The notes beneath the pieces were generated by a model, which made no database searches, was not told where the DNA came from, and worked only from the letters and a program-made list of their open reading frames with translations. From positions 310,001 to 374,000 of the forward strand of contig NZ_QOIN01000047.1 in assembly GCF_003323715.1 (NCBI RefSeq): a DNA stretch of 64,000 nucleotides. Reading direction: 5' to 3'. A program made the position numbers and the translations under genes. Below are positions 8,420 through 17,716 of this stretch, piece by piece (position 1 is the first letter of the stretch; each line of letters starts with the position of its first letter). The DNA comes from Streptomyces diacarni. GTDB taxonomy: Bacteria; Actinomycetota; Actinomycetes; Streptomycetales; Streptomycetaceae.

Positions 8420-9081
8420 CGCGGGGTGACCACCTTGTAGCCCGCGGGCACCTGCGCGTCGGGGCGCCGCAGGTACAGCGGGCGCGGCGGCAGCAGCTCC
8501 GCGCCGCCGGCCAGCCGCTCGGCGGCGAGCCTGGCCAGCGCCGCGGCCGACTGCTCGGTGGGCAGGTCGCGGCGCACGCCGCGGAAGACGGAGTCGTAGA
8601 GCACGGCGCCCGCGCCGACGGACGGCACCTCGGCGACCTGCTCCTCGATGGCGGCGGGGCGGTCCACGGCCGGTCCGCCGACCCTGGTGCGGGCGTCGTC
8701 GTACCGCGCCCAGTAGACCTCCTTGCGCCGCGCGTCCGTGGCGACGACGAAGGGTTCGTCCAGCCCCGAGGCGTACGCGAGACCGTCCAGCGTGCACACG
8801 CCGTGCACCCGCTGGCCGAGCGCGGCCGCGAACGCCTCGGCCGTCACCAGACCGACCCGCAGCCCGGTGTAGGGCCCGGGCCCCACGCCGACGACGAGGT
8901 CGGTGACCTCGGCCAGCTTCCGCCCCGCCTCCTCAAGCACCCGCTCGACGCAGGGCAGCAGCAGTTCGCCGTGGCGGCGGGCGTCGACCTGGTGGGCGGC
9001 GGCGAGCGTGCGGTCGCCGTCGGCGTCGTGGAGGGCGACGGTCACGGCGGGTGTGGCGGTATCCAGCGCGAGCATCAACAC
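8416..9081 (-). CDS. tsaB: tRNA t6A scaffold protein TsaB
   Basis: ASKHA-fold partner of TsaD. It starts MLMLALDTATPAVTVALHD and carries GVGPGPYTGLRVG at 65-77, the family hallmark, then LDGLAYAS. 221 aa, normal length. It is the first gene of the tsaB-rimI-tsaD-83aa run. The first or third codon could be the true start. TsaE, the third member, is encoded 2.7 kb upstream on the same strand. Confidence 0.95.
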   Translation of the reverse strand: MLMLALDTATPAVTVALHDADGDRTLAAAHQVDARRHGELLLPCVERVLEEAGRKLAEVTDLVVGVGPGPYTGLRVGLVTAEAFAAALGQRVHGVCTLDGLAYASGLDEPFVVATDARRKEVYWARYDDARTRVGGPAVDRPAAIEEQVAEVPSVGAGAVLYDSVFRGVRRDLPTEQSAAALARLAAERLAGGAELLPPRPLYLRRPDAQVPAGYKVVTPR

Positions 9082-9143
9082 CCGACCAGCCTACGGCGCC
9101 CGCACCCCACCCCCCGACCTGTTCCCCCTCTCTCACCCGTTCC

Positions 9144-9168
9144 GGGCGCCCCGAAGGGGCGCGGGGAG
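9144..9168. repeat. Dispersed GC-rich intergenic repeat, partial copy A
   Basis: Reads GGGCGCCCCGAAGGGGCGCG and continues GGGGA. It shares the block (CCCGAAGGGGCGCGGGGA) with other intergenic copies at 27412, 32226 and 56812. The rest of the 9082-9288 gap shows no gene. Confidence 0.7.
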
Positions 9169-9288
9169 CGGCGGGGCGAGCCACCTCGCGCCCGCGGACC
9201 GCACTCCGCGAACAGTGGCACCCCCTTCCCGAACAGAACAGGAACAAGGTTTCCGGGACAGGCCTCAGAGCCGGTCCCAGGCCGCCGG

Positions 9289-10644
9289 CTACCGCCCGGC
9301 GGCCGTCTTGCCGAAGGGAATGTCCGAACCCGTCAGCTCGGCGCGGATGCCCTCCTTGACGACGGAGACACCGCGCAGCCGCACGTCCCCCGGCAGGTCG
9401 GGCAGGGTGAGGTGCAGCGCCAGCTTGTCCGCGAGCTTCGGTTCCTCGATCTTCTTGAGCGCCTCCACCAGCGCCGGATCGATACCGACCTTCCTCAGCA
9501 GCTGGGGGTGCGCGACGACGACGTCGAGCATGTTGAGCCGCATCACCTTGTCCACGAACTTGGGCGCCCCCGTCACCCGGTGCAGCTCGCGCTCGCTGTG
9601 CCGTACCCGCTCGGCCCGCTCGGGGGTGAGCCCGAACCGCTGCGCGATCGAGCGCACCCCGAACAGGGCACGCGCCTTGGCGGCGTCGTGCTGGATGCGT
9701 TCGGCCAGCGGACGGGACAGCCGCAGGCCCGCGTCCTCGCCGGTGCCCGGCGTGAAGCTGAACAGGCCGGGGACGACCAGCCGCATCTCGTCCACGGTGG
9801 TGCCCACCCCGTGGTCGCCGGTGCGCTGGAGCTGGGCGCGGGCGCGGACCTTGACCACGGTTTTGGCGACGGGCAGCTCGCCCGCGGCCCGCACGGTGTG
9901 CGCGCCGCCCGCCGTGAACGCCACCTGCGAGGTGCCCAGTTCGCGGTCGAGGTCGTCGAAGTCGAGCAGCACGTCGCCCTTCATCCGGCCCAGGACCGCG
10001 CCGCGGACGGACGACGGGGCGTCGCCGACGATCTTCACGTCCCGCACGTCGCCGCTGACCTGGGCGACGGAGACCCGTCCCGCGGGAACGTCGGGGATGG
10101 CGGCTTCGACGTGGTCGAGGCGGCCGCGCGCCACCTGGGTGAGGAAGGGGAAGCCGTTGATGTGGACCTCAGGCCTCGCGTGCAGGTGCAGCGAGTCCTG
10201 CACCTTCTCCGCCGCCTTGCCCTCGGCGTAGAGCGCCGCCCAGCGGTCGCCGACCGCCAGGAAGGCCAGCAGCGTGCCGCAGGCGATGGCGGTCTTCACG
10301 GTCCGCGTCAGCCGGGAGCGGCGCCGCCGCCGCACCGCGCGCAGGTGCGGCATCCGGTCCTCGTAGGCGGGCTCGGCGGGCTCGTCGTAGTAAGAGCGCA
10401 CACCGAAGCCGAGCCCGCGCAGCCCCTCCTCTTCCGCGCGGCCGTACGGCGCGTCGTGGGGGCGGCCGTAGGCGCCGTCGTGGGACGGGTCGGGGGCGCC
10501 GGGGTGCGGGTCGTCCGCGAGGGCGGCGAGTTCCTCGTACGGGTTGGCCGGGCGTGCGGCGGCCGCGGGGTCCCCGAGCGGATCGGGGATTTTCGGTATG
10601 GGGGTTGTGGAGTTCGCCGATGAACCGTGGGGGGTCATCGGCAC
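9289..10644 (-). CDS. LmeA-like (DUF2993) phospholipid-binding protein
   Basis: 451 aa. The N-terminal 110 residues are Pro/Tyr/Asp-rich and cytosolic. An Arg cluster (RRRRRSR) precedes one transmembrane helix (about 118-135, AIACGTLLAFLAVG). The extracytoplasmic part has RPEVHINGFPFLTQVARGRL and LTLPDLPGDVRLRGVSV, typical of DUF2993/LmeA, which in mycobacteria is a periplasmic phospholipid-binding protein involved in lipoglycan synthesis. Here that role is inferred. It is divergent from the secreted protein at 10815. Confidence 0.85.
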   Translation of the reverse strand: MPMTPHGSSANSTTPIPKIPDPLGDPAAAARPANPYEELAALADDPHPGAPDPSHDGAYGRPHDAPYGRAEEEGLRGLGFGVRSYYDEPAEPAYEDRMPHLRAVRRRRRSRLTRTVKTAIACGTLLAFLAVGDRWAALYAEGKAAEKVQDSLHLHARPEVHINGFPFLTQVARGRLDHVEAAIPDVPAGRVSVAQVSGDVRDVKIVGDAPSSVRGAVLGRMKGDVLLDFDDLDRELGTSQVAFTAGGAHTVRAAGELPVAKTVVKVRARAQLQRTGDHGVGTTVDEMRLVVPGLFSFTPGTGEDAGLRLSRPLAERIQHDAAKARALFGVRSIAQRFGLTPERAERVRHSERELHRVTGAPKFVDKVMRLNMLDVVVAHPQLLRKVGIDPALVEALKKIEEPKLADKLALHLTLPDLPGDVRLRGVSVVKEGIRAELTGSDIPFGKTAAGR

Positions 10645-10814
10645 ATGCGAACACAGGCGCGGCCGTTACTCAAAGTTCCCTCCCGGGCCACCTCGTGGCC
10701 GCCCTCCCGGTCACCAGCCGCGCGACCAGCGGGGCGTGCCGCGCCTGCTGCTACCGTCGACCGGAGACGGCGGACGGCTCCCCAGGGAGCCGACAGGAGA
10801 GGTGGCGGCACACG

Positions 10815-11396
10815 GTGGCACGCAGCAGCGGCGGCAGCGCGGGAGTGGTCGTGGCCGGGCTGACCGTAGCGGCCCTGGCCGTGATCGGGTTCTTCGCCTA
10901 CCAGGCCTCGGCCGCCCAGGACCGCGCCGAGAGGCCGTCCGCCGCGAAGACGGCCAAGCCGTCCCCCGGTGACGACGGCGGCGACGCGAAGGGCCACGCC
11001 CCCTCCCAGAAGGAGACGGCGCTGCCGCCCCGCTCCGGCGAGGGTCTGCGCGTCGTCTACGCGCTGGAACGGCAGCGGGTGTGGCTGGTCGGCAAGGACG
11101 GCAAGGCCGCCCGCACCTTCGAGGTGGCGCCCAGCTCGGTCAGCCCGCAGCCTGGCACCTACGAGGTGACCTCGCGCTCCTCGCATGTGAAGGGCTCCGA
11201 CGGGGTGCCCGTGGAGAACGTCGTCAGGTTCGCCAGTGTCGGAGGCGTCACCATCGGTTTCAGCGCCGCGCTCGACGGTTCCACTCCCGACCCGGACACC
11301 TCGCGCAAGACGGGCGGCATCCGCGAGAAGCGCGCGGACGGCGAGGCGCTGTGGCTGCACGCGCCCATCGGCACCCGCGTCGTCGTGGTGAGCTGA
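10815..11396 (+). CDS. Membrane-anchored, degenerate L,D-transpeptidase-like protein
   Basis: 193 aa from the GTG at 10815, preceded by aggagagg. One N-terminal membrane segment (VVVAGLTVAALAVIGFFAYQ) and a charged linker are followed by a domain reading VVYALERQRVWLVGKDGKAA and RTFEVAPSSVSPQPGTYEV. This resembles the first half of the YkuD/L,D-transpeptidase fold. The catalytic His-x-Ser/Gly-x-Cys loop is absent: there is no Cys anywhere in the protein. It is therefore probably non-enzymatic, perhaps wall-binding. The stop codon lies inside a 17-bp tandem repeat. Confidence 0.75.
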   Translation: MARSSGGSAGVVVAGLTVAALAVIGFFAYQASAAQDRAERPSAAKTAKPSPGDDGGDAKGHAPSQKETALPPRSGEGLRVVYALERQRVWLVGKDGKAARTFEVAPSSVSPQPGTYEVTSRSSHVKGSDGVPVENVVRFASVGGVTIGFSAALDGSTPDPDTSRKTGGIREKRADGEALWLHAPIGTRVVVVS

Positions 11397-11449
11397 CCAT
11401 CGTGGTGAGCTGACCATCGTGGTGAGCTGACCATCGTGGTGAGCTGACC
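11384..11449. repeat. 17-bp tandem repeat across a stop codon
   Basis: Three exact copies of CGTGGTGAGCTGACCAT (11384-11400, 11401-11417, 11418-11434) plus a nearly complete fourth. Each unit contains TGA. Because 17 is not a multiple of 3, successive units present stops in all frames after the 193-aa gene. Confidence 0.95.
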
Positions 11450-11483
11450 CGAGCCGACGTGCCGGCGGGCTCCGGGCCCGGGG

Positions 11484-11678
11484 TCAGCCCCGGGGCGGGG
11501 CGACCGCCTCGGCTTCGCCGTCGGAAGCGGCCTGCGGCGGGGGGCTGGAGACGGCGGCCGCGGCGGCGCAGGACGCGAGCAGCTCGCTCATGGGCGGAGT
11601 GCCGGGCACCGGCGCGGTCGCTTCGGCGGGCACCGCGTCGTCCCGCTCCGGCTGGTGCCCGGGATTCTGTGCGGTCAT
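11484..11678 (-). CDS. Small Ala/Pro-rich hypothetical protein (64 aa)
   Basis: The ATG at 11678 is preceded by a strong ribosome-binding site (ggagga, about 5-nt spacing), which decides the start. The protein begins MTAQNPGHQPERDDAVPAEA and has MSELLASCAAAAAV in the middle with one Cys and no membrane helix. Function unknown. A palindrome resembling an iron box lies 32-45 bp upstream of the start, suggesting iron-responsive control. Confidence 0.6.
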   Translation of the reverse strand: MTAQNPGHQPERDDAVPAEATAPVPGTPPMSELLASCAAAAAVSSPPPQAASDGEAEAVAPPRG

Positions 11679-11709
11679 GGCTCCTCCAGGGGCATCAGCA
11701 CGGTGGCAC

Positions 11710-11723
11710 TTAGGCATACCTAA
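11710..11723. promoter_or_regulatory. Candidate iron box (DmdR/IdeR-type)
   Basis: TTAGGCATACCTAA, near-perfect palindrome (TTAGG-N4-CCTAA) just upstream of the 64-aa gene. DmdR/IdeR/DtxR sites in actinobacteria contain TTAGG...CCTAA half-sites over 19 bp; here the halves are closer together than consensus, so the match is partial. Confidence 0.5.
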
Positions 11724-11807
11724 CCGTGCTCTCACCTCCCATGGGACCATGCCCCGTACCGACGACGCAACATCTTGCCGACACCCTGTCGGGACAGGGC
11801 GGTCCGC

Positions 11808-12488
<681 letters not shown>

Positions 12489-13775
12489 GCGTCCGGATGG
12501 TACGCGCCAGCAACCGGGCCAGGTGGCCGTCGACCTCCTCGGGGCGCTCCAGCATGAGCAGGTGCCCCGTCGCCTCCAGGAGCACGAACGCGGCGCGCGG
12601 CAGAGCCGCCGCGATGCGTTCGCTGTGCTCGCTCGGGGTCATCAGATCGCGGTCCCCCGCCATCACCAGCGCCTGCGGCCCCGACGCCGTGCCGAAGGCC
12701 GCCAGCGCCGCCGTCTTCTCGTGCTCGGCGAAGGCGGGGTAGAAGTCCGCGACCACGTCCACCGGCACCGACTCGATCAGCCGCTCCGCGAACCTGGCCA
12801 CGCCCGCATCGACCTGACGGGGGCTGCCGAACGAGTACCGCTTCACGAGCCCGGCGAACACGTCCGCGCTCGCCCGGCGCCCCCGCTCCACCAGCTCGGA
12901 ACGCGCAGCCAGCGCCCGCAGCACCCCGGGCACCACCCGCCGGACCACGCGCGCCCCGGCCGCGGGGAGCCCGTAGGTCACCTCGGCGAGGCCGCCGGCG
13001 CTGGTGCCCAAAAGCGCGACGCCCGCGACGCGCTCGGCGACGAAGCGCGGGTACTGCTCGGCGAGCGCCATCAGCGTCATCCCGCCCATCGAGTGCCCGA
13101 CCAGCACCAAGGGCCCCTCCGGTGCGGCGGCGTCGAGGACGGCCTTCAGGTCGCGCCCCAGCAGGTCGATGGAGACCGGCTCCCCCACCGGCGCGCGCGC
13201 CGAACGCCCGTGACTGCGCTGGTCCCAGTAGACGCACCGCACCTTCCCGCGCAGCGCGGCCCGCTGGAAGTGCCACACGTCCTGGCCCAGGCAGTAGCCG
13301 TGCGAGAAGACCACGGTCACCGGCGGCGGGTCCGGCGAGGGCCCGGGCGGCGGGTCCTGGGGAGAAGCATCCGCCTCGTCCGTCTCGTAGTACAGCTCCG
13401 TGCCGTCCTCGGCGCTGACGCTGCCCGGGGTGCCGCGCAGCGAGCCGTAGGGGGCGGCGGCGTCGAGCGCGAGCCGTGCCCTGCGGCGGACGGCGCGGTG
13501 CACGGTGAGGCGTTCGAGGGCGACACCGGCGGCCGCGATTCCGAGGGCGGCGCCGGCCAGCCCCACCCCGCGCGGCCGGCCCGTGCCCCCGGCCGCCGGC
13601 GGCACGGGCGGCGCGCCGGGGTGCGTGCGCGCACCCGACGCGGCGGCTTCCGCCGTGCGCCAGGCCTGCCGGGCCGCGGCCGCGGCCCCCGTCACGTCGG
13701 CCGCGTGCACCGCCGACCGCGCCCCGCCGTCCTCGCCCATGACCGCCCCGTCCCTCGTCCGTGCGCGTACGTCCC

Positions 13776-13822
13776 GGTCACCCGCGCCGGTGACCCGCCC
13801 TGCTCACAGGGTGTGGCCACAC
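13776..13822 (-). terminator. Hairpins between alr and the hydrolase gene
   Basis: GGTCACC-6 nt-GGTGACC (13776-13795) and the perfect palindrome GTGTGGCCACAC (13811-13822) lie just after the alr stop. They could be a weak factor-independent terminator or an operator for the hydrolase gene; there is no T-run. Confidence 0.35.
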
Positions 13823-13829
13823 GTGCTGG

Positions 13830-15116
13830 TCACCCGTCCTGGTTGGCGTATACCCGCGGCACACGGGGACTGATGCGGGTGACGATCTCGTAGGAGATGG
13901 TGCCCGCCGCGCGCGCCCAGTCCTCCGCCGTCGGCTCGCCCTGGTCGCCGGGGCCGAAGAGGACGGCGCGGTCGCCCGCTGAGGCGGTGTCACCGCCCAG
14001 GTCGACGACGAACTGGTCCATGGCGAGGCGCCCGGTCACCGTGCGCCACGCGCCCGCCACCAGCACGGGTCCGCCGCCGGAGGCGTGCCGGGGAAGGCCG
14101 TCGCCGTAACCGAGCGGGACGAGGCCCAGCGTCGTCTCGCCCGGCGTGGTGTAGGTGTGCCCGTAACTGACGCCGTGTCCGCCCGGCACCCGCTTGACGA
14201 GGGCGAGCGAGGCGCTGAGCGTCATGGCCGGACGCAGACCGAGGGACTCGGCGGTGCCGACCTCGGGGGACGGCGAGAGGCCGTAGACGGAGACGCCGGG
14301 GCGCACCAGGTCGAAGTGCGAGGAGGGGAGGGTGAGCGTCGCCGGCGAGTTCGCGTGGTGGCGCACCTCAGGATCGAGCCCGGCCCGCTCCGCGACGGAC
14401 AGCGCCGTGTGGAAGGCGGCGAGCTGCGCGGCGTTGGCGGGGTGACCCGGTTCGTCGGCACAGGCGAAGTGCGACCAGATGCCCGTCACCTTCACGGCGC
14501 CCTCCGCCTCGGCCGCGCGGGCCGCCGCCACCAGCTGGGGCCAGTCGGCGGGCTGGCAGCCGCCGCGCCCCAGTCCGGTGTCGGCCTTCAGGTGCACGCG
14601 GGCCGTGCGTCCGCTCGCGCGGGCGGCGGCGACGATCTCGGTGAGCGCCCAGGTGCCGCTCGCGGAGACGTCGATGTCCCGTCCGAGGGCCTCCTGCCAG
14701 GGTCCGCCTGGGGTCCACAGCCAGCACATGAGGCGGCCACGGTCACCGGCGTCCCGCAGCGCGAAGGCCTCCTGGGGGGTGGCGGTGCCGATCCAGGTGG
14801 CTCCCGCCTGGCGCGCGGCCCGCGCGCAGGCCTGGGCGCCGTGCCCGTACCCGTCCGCTTTGACGACCGCCATCAGCTCGGCGTGCGGCGCGTACCCGCG
14901 CAGCGTGCGCACGTTGTCCCGCACGGCCGCCAGGTCGATCTCGGCCCGTGCCCGCACCCGGGCCTCGTCCCCCGGCCCCTCATGATCCCCCGGCCCCTCA
15001 TGGCAGGTCGCGCCCCGTGCGGGGGCGACGTGCGGCGCCCCGGCCGCGACGGCGGCACCCGCGCCGGAGGGAGCGGAGGCGCGCGCGTGCTCGTGGGCCT
15101 GTCGGACGTCGTTCAC
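13830..15116 (-). CDS. alr: Alanine racemase
   Basis: PLP enzyme making D-Ala for peptidoglycan. MAVVKADGYGHGA carries the PLP-lysine (about Lys86). HLKADTGLGRGG, RPGVSVYGLSP and the SYGHTYTTP loop with the second catalytic Tyr (about Tyr318) are all present. The GTG at 15116 is chosen; the N-terminal 50 residues are a low-complexity extension containing a duplicated HEGPGD encoded by two 18-bp repeats (14969-15004), so a shorter start near the RAEIDL segment is possible. 428 aa as called. It sits downstream of nnr on the same strand. Confidence 0.95.
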   Translation of the reverse strand: MNDVRQAHEHARASAPSGAGAAVAAGAPHVAPARGATCHEGPGDHEGPGDEARVRARAEIDLAAVRDNVRTLRGYAPHAELMAVVKADGYGHGAQACARAARQAGATWIGTATPQEAFALRDAGDRGRLMCWLWTPGGPWQEALGRDIDVSASGTWALTEIVAAARASGRTARVHLKADTGLGRGGCQPADWPQLVAAARAAEAEGAVKVTGIWSHFACADEPGHPANAAQLAAFHTALSVAERAGLDPEVRHHANSPATLTLPSSHFDLVRPGVSVYGLSPSPEVGTAESLGLRPAMTLSASLALVKRVPGGHGVSYGHTYTTPGETTLGLVPLGYGDGLPRHASGGGPVLVAGAWRTVTGRLAMDQFVVDLGGDTASAGDRAVLFGPGDQGEPTAEDWARAAGTISYEIVTRISPRVPRVYANQDG

Positions 15117-15223
15117 CGCTTCAGTGTCGCAGGTCCGCCCGCTGTCCCCGTGCCGCCGGCGCCCTCGGCCACATACCCGAGCAGGCGGCCTCCCCCGAGT
15201 AGGCCGGGGGCGCGGGGCCGGCG

Positions 15224-16714
15224 CTATCCCGCTCGCAGGACGTCCTGCCACGCGGGCGGCAGTGCGGCGGCGACATCCGTGGCGGAGGGCGGGTCGGGGG
15301 CGAGGCGGCCGGCGAGACCGTGCACGTAGGCGGCGACGGACGCCGCGTCGCGGGCGGTCAGCCCGGTGGCCAGCAGGCCCCCGGCGAGGCCGGTCAACAC
15401 GTCGCCGCTGCCCGCGGTGGCCAGCCGGCTCGTCCCGGTGGCGTTCACCCGGACGGGGGACGCCTGGCCCGTGGAGCCGTCGGGGGGCGCGGCGATCAGC
15501 GTCGTGGAGCCCTTGAGCAGCACGGTCGCGCCCGTGTGCGCCGCCAGGTCCCGCACGGCTGCCAGCCGTCCCGCCTCCACCTGCTCGCGTGCGACACCCA
15601 GCAGCGCGGAGGCCTCGCCGGCGTGCGGGGTCAGCAGGGTGGGTGCCGTGCGGGCGCGGACGGTCTCCACGTCCATCAGCCGCAGCCCGTCCGCGTCCAC
15701 GAGGACGGGCACGTCGTGGGCGAGTACCTCCTCGACGGCGCGCCGCGAGGCCGGTTCGTCGCCCAGGCCCGGGCCGATCGCCCACGCCTGGACGCGGCCC
15801 GCGTGCTGCGGCGGCCCCTCGGAGACCAGTGTCTCGGGGAAGCGCGCGAGGACCGCCTCCTGGCCGGGCCCGACGTAGCGCACGGCTCCGGCGCCGCTGC
15901 GCAGGGCGCCCGCGACGGCCAGTACGGCGGCGCCCGGGTAGCGCGCCGAGCCGGCGACGACGCCGACGACGCCGCGCCGGTACTTGTCGGTCTCCGCCGT
16001 GGGGTGCGGCAGCAGCGCGGCCACGTCCGCGTGCTGGAGCGCCTCGACGTCGGGCACGGGGGGCAGGTGGGGGCCGAGGCCGATGTCGATCAGCCGGACG
16101 GCACCGGCGCGCTCCCGCGCCGGGTCGACGAGCAGTCCCGGCTTGTAGGCGCCGAAGGTGACGGTGGCGGCGGCGTCCACGGCCGCGCCGGCGACCTCGC
16201 CGGTGTCGGCGTCCACCCCGCTGGGCAGGTCCACCGCGACGAGGGGCACCCCGGCCTCGCGTACCGCGTCGGCCAGCTCCACGGCCGCGGGCCGCAGTCC
16301 TCCCCTGCCGCCGATGCCGACGATGCCGTCGACCACCAGGTCGGCCCGGGCGAGGAGAGCGCCGAGCGGTGCGGCGGTGCCCTCGACGACCGCGCCCGGT
16401 GCCACCACCGTGCGCCCCGAGGCGGCCCGCAACGCCGCCAGCCCGCCCTCGTGCGTACGTTCGGGCGACAGCAGCACGGCGGTCACTCCGGCGCCCCGCC
16501 GCGCCAGCCCGGCGCCCGCGTACAGGGCGTCACCGCCGTTGTCGCCGCTGCCCACCAGGAGCACCACGCGCGCGCCGTAGACCCGCCCCAGCAGCCCCGC
16601 GCACGCCGCGGCGAGGCCGGCGGCGGCCCGCCGCATCAGCGCGCCCTCGGGCAGCGCCGCCATCAGCTCCCGCTCGGCGGCGCGCACGGTCTCCACGCCG
16701 TAACCAGTCCTCAT
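15224..16714 (-). CDS. nnr: Bifunctional NAD(P)H-hydrate epimerase / dehydratase
   Basis: Repairs hydrated NAD(P)H. The N-terminal epimerase (YjeF_N) half has LLVGSGDNGGDALYAGAGLA at about 52-70 and VDLPSGVDADTG. The C-terminal kinase-like dehydratase half has LTPHAGEASALLG, LLKGSTTLIA and TAGSGDVLTGLAGGLLA. 496 aa is normal for the fusion. The stop of acpS lies 21 bp upstream of its start on the same strand, so acpS-nnr probably form an operon. Confidence 0.95.
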   Translation of the reverse strand: MRTGYGVETVRAAERELMAALPEGALMRRAAAGLAAACAGLLGRVYGARVVLLVGSGDNGGDALYAGAGLARRGAGVTAVLLSPERTHEGGLAALRAASGRTVVAPGAVVEGTAAPLGALLARADLVVDGIVGIGGRGGLRPAAVELADAVREAGVPLVAVDLPSGVDADTGEVAGAAVDAAATVTFGAYKPGLLVDPARERAGAVRLIDIGLGPHLPPVPDVEALQHADVAALLPHPTAETDKYRRGVVGVVAGSARYPGAAVLAVAGALRSGAGAVRYVGPGQEAVLARFPETLVSEGPPQHAGRVQAWAIGPGLGDEPASRRAVEEVLAHDVPVLVDADGLRLMDVETVRARTAPTLLTPHAGEASALLGVAREQVEAGRLAAVRDLAAHTGATVLLKGSTTLIAAPPDGSTGQASPVRVNATGTSRLATAGSGDVLTGLAGGLLATGLTARDAASVAAYVHGLAGRLAPDPPSATDVAAALPPAWQDVLRAG

Positions 16715-16735
16715 GCCCCCAGTGTGGCCGCTGCC

Positions 16736-17158
16736 TCAACCGGTCGCGTCCCCAGGTCCCTGATCGTGCCGAGGGCGGGCCGCACCCGGGTCTCCCTCGG
16801 CGACGACGACGGCCGAGGCCACCCCCGCGTCGTGCGAGAGGGACACGTGCCAGCTGCTGACGCCCAGCTCGGCGGCGCGTTCGGCGACCGTGCCGCACAC
16901 CCGCAGATACGGCTGCCCCGTCGCGGCGGCGCACACCTCGGCGTCCGTCCACCGCAACCCGCCGGGCGCCCCCAGCGCCTTGGCCAACGCCTCCTTGGCG
17001 GCGAACCGGGCGGCCAGCGAGGCGGTGCCGCGCCGCTGACCGCCGGGCAACCACAGCTCGCGCCCGACGAAGAGCCGGTCCGCCATGGTGGGGGTGCGCT
17101 CCAGTGCGGCGGCGAAGCGGTCGATCTCCGCGACGTCGATTCCCACCCCGATGATCAC
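16736..17158 (-). CDS. acpS: Holo-[acyl-carrier-protein] synthase
   Basis: Transfers 4'-phosphopantetheine from CoA to ACP. IIGVGIDVAEIDRF at the N-terminus holds the Mg-binding Asp, and RFAAKEALAKALG holds the conserved Lys/Glu. WHVSLSHDAGVASAVVVAEG is the C-terminal motif. The GTG start at 17158 is required because the family begins directly with I(I/V)G(V/I)G. 140 aa, slightly long because of a polar tail. coaA, which feeds CoA synthesis, is in the same neighbourhood. Confidence 0.95.
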   Translation of the reverse strand: MIIGVGIDVAEIDRFAAALERTPTMADRLFVGRELWLPGGQRRGTASLAARFAAKEALAKALGAPGGLRWTDAEVCAAATGQPYLRVCGTVAERAAELGVSSWHVSLSHDAGVASAVVVAEGDPGAARPRHDQGPGDATG

Positions 17159-17175
17159 CGCTGCCTCACTCCCGC

Positions 17176-17215
17176 GCCTCGTCGCCTCGTCGCCTCGTCG
17201 CCTGGTCGCCTCGTT
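17176..17215. repeat. 8-bp tandem repeat upstream of acpS
   Basis: Five units of GCCTCGTC (the fourth is GCCTGGTC, the last ends TT) in the acpS upstream gap. They sit where a leader or promoter spacer would be, so copy number could alter expression. Confidence 0.9.
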
Positions 17216-17319
17216 CCGGGCCCCGTGCCACGGCACACCGCCGTCGGGGCGAGGGTACGCGCAGCGCGCCCGGGCGCCGCGGCACCCACCCGCGGCTCAG
17301 GCCCCGGCGCGGGACGCGG

Positions 17320-17565
17320 TCACCGGGCGCGGGCCATGCGCTCTATGGCGTCCTCCATCAGCTCCAGGTACTCCGACTCCTCGCAGCGCGGTTTGCTGCC
17401 CATCACGTACAGCTCCAGCGAGTCGGTCAGGTCCTCCGTCAGATCCTCGTCGGGCAGGCCGTCGGCGAGGTCGCTGTAGACGTGCCCGGCGAAGCCGGAC
17501 AGCTGGTCGGTGCGGGCGGCGCGCCGGATGCGGGGGCGACGTATGCGACTCAGGGGGCGTGACAT
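17320..17565 (-). CDS. Small conserved hypothetical protein (81 aa)
   Basis: Begins MSRPLSRIRRPRIRRAARTD, then becomes acidic (LPDEDLTEDLTDSLELYVMG) and ends MEDAIERMARAR. Basic head and acidic helical tail; no membrane helix. I do not recognise a functional family. The start ATG lacks an obvious strong ribosome-binding site. It lies upstream of acpS in the same direction. Confidence 0.6.
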   Translation of the reverse strand: MSRPLSRIRRPRIRRAARTDQLSGFAGHVYSDLADGLPDEDLTEDLTDSLELYVMGSKPRCEESEYLELMEDAIERMARAR

Positions 17566-17716
17566 GAGCGGAACATAGCGGCAATTCCACCCCACGTACA
17601 CCTTCTGCGGGCCTCTCATCCGATCGCGCTGCCATCCGGGCAGGTCAGGCACGCGCCCGCCGGCCGCCCCGGGCCGGGCCGCCCCGCGGGTGAGCGCCCG
17701 GCGGCGACCCCGCAGA

